A stretch of DNA of 64,000 nt from Bog-756 sp963769905 (lineage in GTDB: Bacteria > Actinomycetota > Acidimicrobiia > Acidimicrobiales > RAAP-2). Positions 57,281 to 64,000 of the stretch are shown one piece after another. Both the position numbers and the translations under genes were made by a program. The stretch spans positions 2,108,001 to 2,172,000 of the forward strand of contig CAVYNG010000002.1 in the NCBI GenBank assembly GCA_963769905.1, in the 5' to 3' direction. The stretch's first letter is position 1, and the number at the start of each line of letters is the position of its first letter. Under the pieces are notes generated by a model that searched no databases, was not told the DNA's origin, and saw only the letters and a list, made by a program, of their open reading frames with translations.

Positions 57281-58501
57281 TCACCGGGGATCACCGGTCA
57301 GCGAGGTGACGATGTCGTGGACGCGGGCCCGCCCGGCCGCTGACTCATAGCATTCCTTGAAGAGACTCTCGGCGGCATCGACCATGCGCCGACGGAGGGC
57401 GACGTCGCTGCAGAGTCGTGCGCACGCCTCGGCGAAGGCATCCGGGTGGTCCGCGACGAGGAGATGCACGCCGTCCTCCGCCCGGAGCCCTTCGGCGCCG
57501 AGGCGAGTCGAAACGACCGGGATCCGGTGGGCGAACGCTTCGAGGATCTTGAACCGTGTGCCACTCCCCATCCGCAGCGGGACCACGACCAGGTCGGCAC
57601 CGCCGAGCTCCGGCTCCATGTGAGGGACCTGCCCGACAACCGTGACGAGGGGCGGGTCTGCGAGCGAGTCGACGCTCCCCGTCGTCTTCCCGACGAGTCG
57701 AATGCGGGCCCCGGCCACTTGAGCACGGACCTTCGGTGCCACGTCGTCCACCAGCCACTGTGCGCCGTCGACATTCGGCCCGTAGTCGAAGGTGCCTTGG
57801 AAGAGCAACGTCGGTGGCTGACGCGGCTGGTCGCGGCCCAGTGGGTGATCCGGTTGCTCGTAGGTGTTGGGGAGGACTTCGCAGTTGTCGGTTGCGAGCA
57901 GTCGAACGTCGGCCTCGGACGCCAGCACGACCCGATCGACGTCGCTCGCAACCGACCGCTGGAACCGGGCCCAGTCCCGCGCGTTGAGCCTCGCCTGGGA
58001 GACCGCCGCGACCCGCCGTGCACGTGCGGCCACGCTGCCAACCGGCCGGTCCCTCAGGAGAGCCGCCCGTTGGCGCTCCTTCACGTCCGCCAGGTCGTCG
58101 ATGTCGACGACCGTGGGTCCGAGCCTCGGACGGCCGAGCCACTGGTAGCTGGCTGCAGACCGGAACCACACCAGGTCATAAGCAGCTTGCCGCCACGCGT
58201 CGAACGTAAGACGGGGGTTCTTGTTGTCATTGCGGAGGGCGACTTCGATCGGTTGGTCCCGCCGCGCCAAGCAGAGGAGGCGGCGGAAGGGCGTGTCCCT
58301 CAGAGGACCGAGTGGCACCATGCACACCCTCTCGAGCTCGAGCTCGGCGGGAACGGCATCCTGAGATTGGCGCGCGTCGTAGAGACAGTAGAGATCGGTG
58401 CCGGCCATCTCGGTCAGCGCGGTGAGGGTGTTCGCGAGGCGCAGATGGCTCCCGGTCGTGGGAGGCCAGGGGTAGGAGTCGGCAACCATCAGGAACTTCA
58501 T
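57281..58501 (-). CDS. Family 4 glycosyltransferase (paralogue of the gene at 36652)
   Basis: 406 residues from ATG 58501 (MKFLMVADSYPWPPTTGSHL), after GGGGACGGGG. It has YDLVWFRSAASYQWLG and PTVVDIDDLADVKERQRAAL. The C-terminal half is nearly that of the 36652 protein: LLFQGTFDYGPNVDGAQWLV, RIRLVGKTTGSVDSLADPPL, VVVPLRMGSGTRFKILEAFA, then STRLGAEGLRAEDGVHLL. The N-terminal acceptor halves differ far more. That suggests one donor sugar and two acceptors. A TAGCTT box lies upstream. Confidence 0.87.
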   Translation of the reverse strand: MKFLMVADSYPWPPTTGSHLRLANTLTALTEMAGTDLYCLYDARQSQDAVPAELELERVCMVPLGPLRDTPFRRLLCLARRDQPIEVALRNDNKNPRLTFDAWRQAAYDLVWFRSAASYQWLGRPRLGPTVVDIDDLADVKERQRAALLRDRPVGSVAARARRVAAVSQARLNARDWARFQRSVASDVDRVVLASEADVRLLATDNCEVLPNTYEQPDHPLGRDQPRQPPTLLFQGTFDYGPNVDGAQWLVDDVAPKVRAQVAGARIRLVGKTTGSVDSLADPPLVTVVGQVPHMEPELGGADLVVVPLRMGSGTRFKILEAFAHRIPVVSTRLGAEGLRAEDGVHLLVADHPDAFAEACARLCSDVALRRRMVDAAESLFKECYESAAGRARVHDIVTSLTGDPR

Positions 58502-58549
58502 CGCCCCGTCCCCACGTCGGTTCGCGCCTCCCTCGGCATGGTGGACGCG

Positions 58550-58555
58550 AAGCTA
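58550..58555 (-). promoter_or_regulatory. -10 box (TAGCTT) for the GT4 gene at 58501
   Basis: A minus-strand TAnnnT match that gives a leader of about 40 nt. Confidence 0.35.
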
Positions 58556-58708
58556 GCCGCGTCCACGAGTGCGGCTCCCCACTCGATCATGGACCCACTG
58601 TGGTGTGTCCAGCGCGTCGGCCATCAGAAGGGCTCTGGGAGAAGACGGTGTTCGACGTGAGGATCCACGTGGAGCCATGCCCCGACCCGGCGCCGACGGG
58701 CTCGATGA

Positions 58709-58714
58709 CATAAT
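58709..58714 (+). promoter_or_regulatory. -10 box (CATAAT) of a leaderless FkbH-like gene
   Basis: CATAAT is close to the TATAAT consensus and lies 7 nt before ATG 58722. It favours 58722 over later ATGs (58776). Confidence 0.5.
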
Positions 58715-58721
58715 CGTGGCC

Positions 58722-60665
58722 ATGGGAGCAGGGCGACCAGCGGAGCCGTGGCGGGCGGCCGACCAAGTGGGGTCGATGACCGAGCCCGGTGCCGCGGCGG
58801 TCGTCTCGGACGATCCCGACCGCGACGGCGTCTCCCAAGACGTCAAACTCGTCGTCTGGGATCTCGACGACACCCTCTGGGCCGGGACGTTGAGCGAGGG
58901 CACGGTCCGTGTCGACGATCGCTGCGCGCACGTCGTCCGTACTCTCAACCGCCGCGGCATCGTGAACGCGATCTGTTCGAACAACGACGAGCTCGATGCG
59001 CGCGGGCGTCTCGAGGACGCGGGACTTCTCGGCGAGTTCGTGTTCGTTCGCATCGGCTGGACACCGAAGGGTCCCCGCGTCGCCCGGATCATCGAGGACG
59101 CGCAGCTCCGGCCCGAGAACGTCTTGTTCATCGACGATCTGGCCACCAACCGACGCGAGGTGCGCCACTTCGTGCCGGACATCCAGACCGCCGGACCGGA
59201 GATCGCCGAGCACCTTCTCTCGCTGCCCGAGTTGACCGGAAAGGACGACCGGGGGCTGACCAGGCTGCAGCAGTACCAGATCCTCGAGCGCAAGCTCGAC
59301 GACCGCAAAGAGGTCGCGGGGAGCAACGAGTCGTTCCTCCGTTCCTGCGATATCCGGGTCGGACTCTTCGACGACACCGTGCGAGAGGCGGACCGATTGT
59401 TCGAGCTGGCGGCCCGTACCCACCAGCTCAACTTCACCAAGCGCCGGCCGAGCCGCGACGAATTCGAGGCGATGCTCGCGGACCCCCGGTTCGAGACCGG
59501 CTACGTACGCATCCGCGACCGGTACGGCGACTACGGCATCTGCGGCTTCTACTCGGTCGATCGGGTGGAGGACGTCCTCGTCGACTTCCTCTTCTCGTGC
59601 CGGATCCTCCACATGGGGGTCGAACAGTGGGTCTACGGCCATCTCGGCCGTCCAGGGATCACCGTGGTGGGCGACGTTGCCTCGTCGCTCGACGCCCCCG
59701 TCGACTGGATCACCTCCGACCCCGCCGCCTTCGGCGAGCTCGCGACCGGCGCCGGTGCACGGAGTGCGCATGGGCGGCGGGAAGTCCGCGTCGAGCGAGT
59801 GCTCATGATCGGCGGCTGCGACCTCACCACGACCGCCCAGTACCTCGGTGGCGAGATCGCCACCGACTTCTCCCACACCGGGCCGACCGGAGCCTTCATC
59901 CATGTGGGGCACACCGAACTGCTCCGCCAGTCGGCGAACGGCATCCCGCCCGAAGCGCTCGCGCTGGTCGACCGGATCCCCTTCCTCGATCGTGCGGTCT
60001 ACTCCTCACCCGCGGTCGTCGACCCCGACTACGACCTCCTCGTCTACAGCGTCCTCACCGACTACACCCAGGGTCTCTACCGGCACCGGCGCCTCGGGCT
60101 GGTAGTGCCGTGGCACCAGTACCACGTCGACGTGACCGACGAAGCGGTCTGGCCCTGGATCCTCCGGCGGTTCGAGCGCGAAGAGGTCGACCGTGGGTTC
60201 CTCGCCTGGTTCGCCGACGAGTTCGAGTCGCTCGGCGGGATCTCGCCCGAGCAGTTCGCGGCGAACATTCGCTGGCTCGCCGCCTCGACCCCTCCCGGCG
60301 CCCGGATCGTGTTCCTGAACGGCGCCGAGGTGCCCCTCGACAATCCGAAGGAGCCCGAGCGCCATCTGCGTCATCGGACGATGAACGAGGCGCTCGACCG
60401 GACGGTGCTGGAGTTGCCGAACGCCGAGGTCTGCGACGTCCGGCGCCTCGTCGATGGAAGCGCCGACCTCGCGAACAACCTCCGCCACTACCAGCGTCAG
60501 GTCTACGTACGCATGGCAGAGGAGATCCGCGGTCTCGGCAGCAAGGAGCTGCGAGTGACCCGCGTTCCCCTCGGAACCCGCGCTGCCCGCTCGGTGTACC
60601 GGTACGCGGGTCGCCAAAAGAAGAATTGGCGCCGCTGGCGAAAGCGGCGGCACCAGCGCAGCTGA
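58722..60665 (+). CDS. FkbH-like HAD-IIIC protein with a large C-terminal extension
   Basis: About 647 residues. The HAD domain begins KLVVWDLDDTLWAGTLSEG (motif I DLDDTLW) and has AICSNNDELDARGRLEDAG and NVLFIDDLATNRREVRHF. A GNAT-like part follows (AARTHQLNFTKRRPSRDEF, then IRDRYGDYGICGFYSVDRV and FLFSCRILHMGVEQWVYGHL), as in FkbH. FkbH proteins dephosphorylate a glycerate-type unit and load it onto an acyl carrier. Residues about 340-620 are an extra domain beginning VLMIGGCDLTTTAQYLGG, with LPNAEVCDVRRLVDGSADL near the end, perhaps SGNH-like. The tail is strongly basic. No polyketide synthase is nearby, so it may add a glyceryl or lactyl-type group to the glycan. Confidence 0.82.
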   Translation: MGAGRPAEPWRAADQVGSMTEPGAAAVVSDDPDRDGVSQDVKLVVWDLDDTLWAGTLSEGTVRVDDRCAHVVRTLNRRGIVNAICSNNDELDARGRLEDAGLLGEFVFVRIGWTPKGPRVARIIEDAQLRPENVLFIDDLATNRREVRHFVPDIQTAGPEIAEHLLSLPELTGKDDRGLTRLQQYQILERKLDDRKEVAGSNESFLRSCDIRVGLFDDTVREADRLFELAARTHQLNFTKRRPSRDEFEAMLADPRFETGYVRIRDRYGDYGICGFYSVDRVEDVLVDFLFSCRILHMGVEQWVYGHLGRPGITVVGDVASSLDAPVDWITSDPAAFGELATGAGARSAHGRREVRVERVLMIGGCDLTTTAQYLGGEIATDFSHTGPTGAFIHVGHTELLRQSANGIPPEALALVDRIPFLDRAVYSSPAVVDPDYDLLVYSVLTDYTQGLYRHRRLGLVVPWHQYHVDVTDEAVWPWILRRFEREEVDRGFLAWFADEFESLGGISPEQFAANIRWLAASTPPGARIVFLNGAEVPLDNPKEPERHLRHRTMNEALDRTVLELPNAEVCDVRRLVDGSADLANNLRHYQRQVYVRMAEEIRGLGSKELRVTRVPLGTRAARSVYRYAGRQKKNWRRWRKRRHQRS

Positions 60666-60684
60666 CCGGTCACCGCGACCCGCT

Positions 60685-60699
60685 CCCACCTCCGGTGGG
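60685..60699. terminator. Hairpin after the FkbH-like gene
   Basis: CCCACC TCC GGTGGG, a 6-bp stem with a 3-nt loop, 20 bp past the stop and followed by a G-rich stretch, not T. Weak candidate. Confidence 0.35.
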
Positions 60700-60726
60700 G
60701 CCCGGGGAACCGACGAGGGCGGTTGG

Positions 60727-60732
60727 TAGGCT
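60727..60732 (+). promoter_or_regulatory. -10 box (TAGGCT) for the cation efflux gene
   Basis: TAGGCT gives a leader of about 12 nt that carries the GGGAG ribosome site before ATG 60751. Confidence 0.45.
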
Positions 60733-60750
60733 GGAGCTCGGGAGTTATCG

Positions 60751-61668
60751 ATGAATCGCACGCACCGTTTCGCAATCGGCCTCGCGCTCAACGCGGGGCT
60801 GGTGGTCGTCCAGGCGGGTTTTGCGGCCGCGGCGCATTCGACCGGCCTGCTCGCCGACGCGGGACACAACCTGGTCGATGTCGGCGGCATCGCCCTCTCG
60901 CTGGTCGCGGTGCGGCTCGCCCTTCGTCCGCCGAACGCAGCCCGCTCGTACGGCAACCACCGCGCGACCATCCTCGCCGCACTCGCCAACGCGTCGCTCG
61001 TGGCGGCGGTCACCGTGCTCATCGTGATCGACAGTGTGCACCGCCTCGGTCATCCCGAACCGGTCCGCGCGGGCATCGTGGTGGTGGTCGCCTCGCTCGG
61101 CCTCGCGGTCAACGGTCTCGCGGCCCTGGTGTTGCGCGACGGATCGCGCGACTTGAACGTCCGCGCGGCGGTGGTGCACATGGGCGGGGACGCGCTCGCC
61201 TCGCTGGCGGTCGTGCTCGCCGCGGTGGTCCTGCTCGTCAGGCCCTCCGCCAGCTGGCTCGACCCGATCTCCGCGCTGGTGGTCGCCGCGATCATCGTGG
61301 TGCAGGCCACACGGATCCTCGTCGGCAGCGCGGCCATCCTGCTCGAGTCGACCCCGGCTGATCTCGATCTCCGCGAGCTGACCACGACGATGTCGGCGGT
61401 GCCCGGAGTCGGTGAGGTCCACGACCTCCACGTCTGGAGCCTTTCGAGCGAGGTGCGGGTGCTCTCCGCGCACCTCGTGCTGACCGGCCACCCGACCCTC
61501 GAGGAGGCCCAGCGGGTCGGCGACCGGGTGAAGGGAACGATCGCCGCGCCCTTCGGCATCTCCCACAGCACCCTCGAGCTCGAATGCGAACGGTGCAACG
61601 ACGACGAGGAAGACCCCTGCCGCATGGAGCCGCACGAGTCGCACACCGCGGCAGTCCACCGGCACTGA
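60751..61668 (+). CDS. Cation diffusion facilitator (CzcD-type metal efflux)
   Basis: Six-helix inner-membrane exporter of Zn, Co or Cd by proton antiport. 305 residues, with the metal-site motifs HSTGLLADAGHNLVDVGGIA (His-x3-Asp in helix 2) and VRAAVVHMGGDALASLAVVL (His-x3-Asp in helix 5). The cytoplasmic domain has VPGVGEVHDLHVWSLSSEV. The C-terminus ECERCNDDEEDPCRMEPHES ends in HTAAVHRH, a Cys/His-rich tail that could bind metal. It has no link to the glycan genes and probably marks the edge of the island. Confidence 0.92.
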   Translation: MNRTHRFAIGLALNAGLVVVQAGFAAAAHSTGLLADAGHNLVDVGGIALSLVAVRLALRPPNAARSYGNHRATILAALANASLVAAVTVLIVIDSVHRLGHPEPVRAGIVVVVASLGLAVNGLAALVLRDGSRDLNVRAAVVHMGGDALASLAVVLAAVVLLVRPSASWLDPISALVVAAIIVVQATRILVGSAAILLESTPADLDLRELTTTMSAVPGVGEVHDLHVWSLSSEVRVLSAHLVLTGHPTLEEAQRVGDRVKGTIAAPFGISHSTLELECERCNDDEEDPCRMEPHESHTAAVHRH

Positions 61669-61677
61669 GGAGAACAC

Positions 61678-61701
61678 TCGACGCCGTCGCGGATGCGTCG
61701 A
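61678..61701. terminator. Hairpin after the cation efflux gene
   Basis: TCGACGC and GCGTCGA form a 7-bp stem with a 10-nt loop, 9 bp past the stop. No T-run. Confidence 0.4.
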
Positions 61702-62158
61702 CCGGTTGGGCGCGACGCGGCCCCAAGTAACCGGGCGGCCGGAACCGACCCAGCTCCTTGGGGCCACGCGCATGGCGAGACCGGCTCCACCCGTGACGAG
61801 TCGTGTCGGACAACTCGACGGGCACCCGATCGCTCCACCCGCGAAGGCACAACGACCTGTTCCCCGGACCACCGCGCCGGTCGCCTACGGCCCTGTCGCT
61901 CGTGCGAACCGGCCCCCGTCGTGTGGCTTTGCAACCCGACGACGGACCTTGTCCACCCTCGTTTTCAGGGCTTCAGCTTCCGAACAATTGACACTGTGAA
62001 GTGCGGCGATTCGAGGGTCAAGAGGGTGGCGCGAAATCCCGACGTTATCCTCATTATTTTTTGGCAATCCGCAGGCAAGCGCGCGATGTCCACCGATTCG
62101 TGCCCAGGATGTCCACCGCTCTTCCCCAACCGCAGCGACCGCGCAGGGAACAGGCCGG
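61702..62158. other. Intergenic region before the GH43-like gene, no gene seen
   Basis: No supported gene in about 460 bp. An AT-richer patch (61975-62065, with TTGACA at 61988 and CTCATTATTTTTTGG at 62050) stands out in this genome. Open frames on either strand are Arg/Pro-rich and look non-coding. I saw no riboswitch core or tRNA. Confidence 0.5.
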
Positions 62159-62164
62159 TAGAGT
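62159..62164 (+). promoter_or_regulatory. -10 box (TAGAGT) for the GH43-like gene
   Basis: A TAnnnT match that gives a leader of about 36 nt with G-rich ribosome-site sequence before ATG 62207. Confidence 0.4.
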
Positions 62165-62206
62165 CGCGACCCCGCGGGAGGGAGGGAGCGACCGCTCCGC
62201 GACGAG

Positions 62207-63403
62207 ATGTCCAGAGGTCCACGATCCACGACGAGCGCACGCGAGGCCCGACGCGCCGGGAGGGTGCGCGCAACGGGTGCGAACGCGCGGGGCGCGGCGC
62301 TCCCCGTACTCGTGGGCGCGGTCACGCTGGCGGCGATGGTGGTCGCGACCCTCGCCTCTTCGAGTGCGGCGCCCGCGCGTGCCGCTCCGAGTCGCACGAG
62401 CACTGCGGTCGCTCCGCCGGGTCCCTTCACCCCGCCGGTGAGCCCGGGCCCCCTGGCGCCGGGAGTGGCCGTCTCCTCCGGCGAGGACCAGTCCGACCCC
62501 TACCTCCTCGTGGCGGACGGCCGCTACTTGCTCTACACGAGCGGGGAACCCGGGCCGGTCAACGTCCCCGTGTCCTCGAGCACGGACTTCGAGTCCTGGG
62601 GCCCGGTCGCCGACGCCCTCCCCGAGCTCCCGCCATGGGCGACTCCTGGGTTCACCTGGGCGCCCGACGTCCACCGCTTCGGGTCGACCTGGGAGCTCTA
62701 CTTCACCGCGATGGTCCGGGGCTCCTCGCCGGCGACCGAGTGCATCGGCAGCGCCTCGGGGGCTTCGCCCACCGGTCCCTTCGTCGCCTCGCCGATCCCG
62801 TTCATCTGCCAGCTCGCCCTCGGGGGGTCGATCGACCCGCGCGTCTTCACCGACGCCTCGGGGACACACTGGATGCTCTGGAAGTCGGACCAGAACATCG
62901 GGGGCGCGTCGACCCCGACCATGCTCTGGTCGCAGCCGCTCAGCGCGGACGGGCTCACCCTCACCGGGCGACCGAGCCTCCTCCTCCAGCCCGACGAGGC
63001 CTGGCAGGGCACCATCGTCGAGGCGCCCCAGATGGTGGACGTCGAGGGCACCTACTGGGTGTTCTACTCCGGTAATTGGTTCAACCAGCCCGCCTACGCG
63101 ATGGGCGCCGCCCGCTGCACCGGCCCTACCGGACCGTGCGCGGACACCTCGCCGCTCCCCCTCCTCGGCTCGAACTTCCAGGGGCTCGGGCCCGGCGAGG
63201 GCTCGCTCTTCGAGGACGCCTCGGGTCTCTGGCTGCTCTACAGCCCGTGGCGCTCGCTCGCGCCGAAGCCCGACTTCCCGCCGCGTCCGGTCTACATCGC
63301 CCGGATCGGGATACTGCCGTCGGGCCCCTACCTGGCGGCCTGGCAGGCGCCCCCGGGCCTCGGGCTCCTCGACGGCGAGACGATCTGGTCAGGCACCCCG
63401 TAG
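62207..63403 (+). CDS. Secreted glycoside hydrolase family 43-like protein
   Basis: 398 residues. An N-terminal basic stretch and hydrophobic helix LPVLVGAVTLAAMVVATLA, ending SSAAPARAAPS, form a signal peptide. A Pro-rich linker follows, then a five-bladed beta-propeller-type sequence: SGEDQSDPYLLVADGRYLLY (catalytic Asp region), FTWAPDVHRFGSTWELYFTA, GGSIDPRVFTDASGTHWMLW (second Asp), GTIVEAPQMVDVEGTYWVFY (Glu general acid) and GEGSLFEDASGLWLLYSPW. GH43 enzymes cut arabinan, xylan or furanosides. It may trim the native glycan or feed on plant polymers. The stop overlaps gatB by 15 bp. Confidence 0.85.
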   Translation: MSRGPRSTTSAREARRAGRVRATGANARGAALPVLVGAVTLAAMVVATLASSSAAPARAAPSRTSTAVAPPGPFTPPVSPGPLAPGVAVSSGEDQSDPYLLVADGRYLLYTSGEPGPVNVPVSSSTDFESWGPVADALPELPPWATPGFTWAPDVHRFGSTWELYFTAMVRGSSPATECIGSASGASPTGPFVASPIPFICQLALGGSIDPRVFTDASGTHWMLWKSDQNIGGASTPTMLWSQPLSADGLTLTGRPSLLLQPDEAWQGTIVEAPQMVDVEGTYWVFYSGNWFNQPAYAMGAARCTGPTGPCADTSPLPLLGSNFQGLGPGEGSLFEDASGLWLLYSPWRSLAPKPDFPPRPVYIARIGILPSGPYLAAWQAPPGLGLLDGETIWSGTP

Positions 63404-64000
63404 GCGGGCCAGCTCGGCCGCGACCGCCTTCCCGTCGGCCTGACCCCGGGTGGCCTTCATCACCTGCCCGGTGAAGAACCCGGTGAGCTTGTCGGCCTTC
63501 TCGCCCCCTTCGCGGTAGCGGGCCCACTCGTCGGGGTGCGCGGCGATCACCTCGGCGACCGTGGCGACCAGCGAATCGGTCGAGAGAGCCTCGAAGCCCC
63601 GGGCGGCCGCCAGGGCCGCCGGATCGCCGCCTCCGGCCTCGAGGAGGTCGCCGAGGACCGCCTTCGCCTGGGTCGCAGAGAGGCTCCCCTCGTGCTCCAT
63701 GGTGAGAAGTGCCAGGTAGGCGTCGGGGTCGAGCCGGCGGGCCGCGGCGGGCTCCCTCGCGGCCTCGTTGGCCGTGCGGGCGAGGGCGAGCGGCGAAGGC
63801 ACCCCGCCGGCGACGGCGGAGACCACCAGGTCGTCGAGTGAGAGCTCGATGACGGTCGCCACCTGCTTGAGCTGGGCGTCGCGTGCGACGCCGTCCGCCT
63901 CGAGCAGGTCGACGAGGCGCTGCCGGCGGGCCGCAGGCAGAAGACCCAGGGTGTCGCCGACCGCGGTCACCCACTGGGCCGAGGGCACCAGGGGGACCAG
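63389..64000 (-). CDS. gatB: Aspartyl/glutamyl-tRNA amidotransferase subunit B, C-terminal part (runs off the window)
   Basis: Last 203 or so residues of GatB, read from 64000 downward. The GatB/YqeY tail is clear: LTMEHEGSLSATQAKAVLGD, DSLVATVAEVIAAHPDEWAR, then YREGGEKADKLTGFFTGQVM and KATRGQADGKAVAAELARLR. GatCAB amidates mis-charged Glu-tRNA(Gln) or Asp-tRNA(Asn). A housekeeping gene, so the window returns to core chromosome here. The 5' part lies outside the window. Confidence 0.93.
   Translation of the reverse strand: MVPLVPSAQWVTAVGDTLGLLPAARRQRLVDLLEADGVARDAQLKQVATVIELSLDDLVVSAVAGGVPSPLALARTANEAAREPAAARRLDPDAYLALLTMEHEGSLSATQAKAVLGDLLEAGGGDPAALAAARGFEALSTDSLVATVAEVIAAHPDEWARYREGGEKADKLTGFFTGQVMKATRGQADGKAVAAELARLRGA

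Noticed and set aside
61702..62158. Possible riboswitch or small RNA in the AT-richer intergenic patch
   Set aside because: No conserved core of a known riboswitch and no stable hairpin with a T-run could be seen by eye. A covariance-model search would be decisive.
1..64000. Insertion sequences, integrases, attachment sites, tRNA or rRNA that would mark the island as mobile
   Set aside because: None was recognised on either strand. The island label rests only on gene content.

Overview
This window looks like chromosomal DNA from a high-GC actinobacterium, possibly an acidimicrobiia-like lineage. The taxon is an inference from about 68% GC, GTG/TTG starts, -10 boxes of the form TAnnnT, many apparently leaderless genes, an LPFTG sortase substrate and a cysN that is separate from cysC. 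I could not run a database search. No rRNA, tRNA, CRISPR array, insertion sequence or phage gene was recognised.

Almost the whole window is one surface-polysaccharide island. (i) 0-4.2 kb: a broken acyltransferase, a methyltransferase and a family 2 glycosyltransferase on the minus strand, then a GT4 on the plus strand. (ii) 4.3-6.3 kb: a small membrane protein, a decayed stretch and an LPXTG-anchored protein. (iii) 6.5-9.3 kb: cysD-cysN-cysC, which make PAPS, the sulfate donor. (iv) 9.4-12.2 kb: a plus-strand operon of N-acetyltransferase, polyprenyl-phosphate sugar-1-phosphate transferase and a PglE-like aminotransferase. (v) 12.4-17.3 kb: a giant secreted IPT/TIG-repeat protein, broken by a one-base deletion inside near-identical repeats. 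(vi) 17.5-42 kb: glycosyltransferases, sulfotransferases, methyltransferases, a polysaccharide deacetylase, an asparagine synthetase and the Wzm/Wzt exporter. (vii) 40.1-50.4 kb: a Wzy-like polymerase and a Wzz/BY-kinase-like protein diverge from a PglF/CapD-like dehydratase, a UDP-sugar dehydrogenase, an epimerase, a PAP2 phosphatase and an unusual LuxR-type regulator. (viii) 50.4-60.7 kb: further sulfotransferase, methyltransferase, glycosyltransferase and FkbH-like genes. (ix) 60.7-64 kb: a cation efflux protein, a GH43-like secreted protein and the end of gatB, where ordinary chromosome appears to resume.

Taken together, seven sulfotransferase-family genes lie in 35 kb beside a dedicated PAPS-forming operon. 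With about thirteen glycosyltransferases, eight methyltransferase domains and the export genes, they predict a heavily decorated, sulfated cell-surface glycan or glycolipid. PglF-like dehydratase, PglE-like aminotransferase and the acetyltransferase suggest a di-amino sugar, possibly bacillosamine-like, as an initiating residue.

Two regulatory patterns recur. A TAnnnT box lies 6-9 nt upstream of many start codons, which suggests leaderless mRNAs. In four cases that first start codon opens a mini-ORF of 7-20 codons whose stop overlaps, or lies 4 nt before, the start of a glycosyltransferase or sulfotransferase gene.
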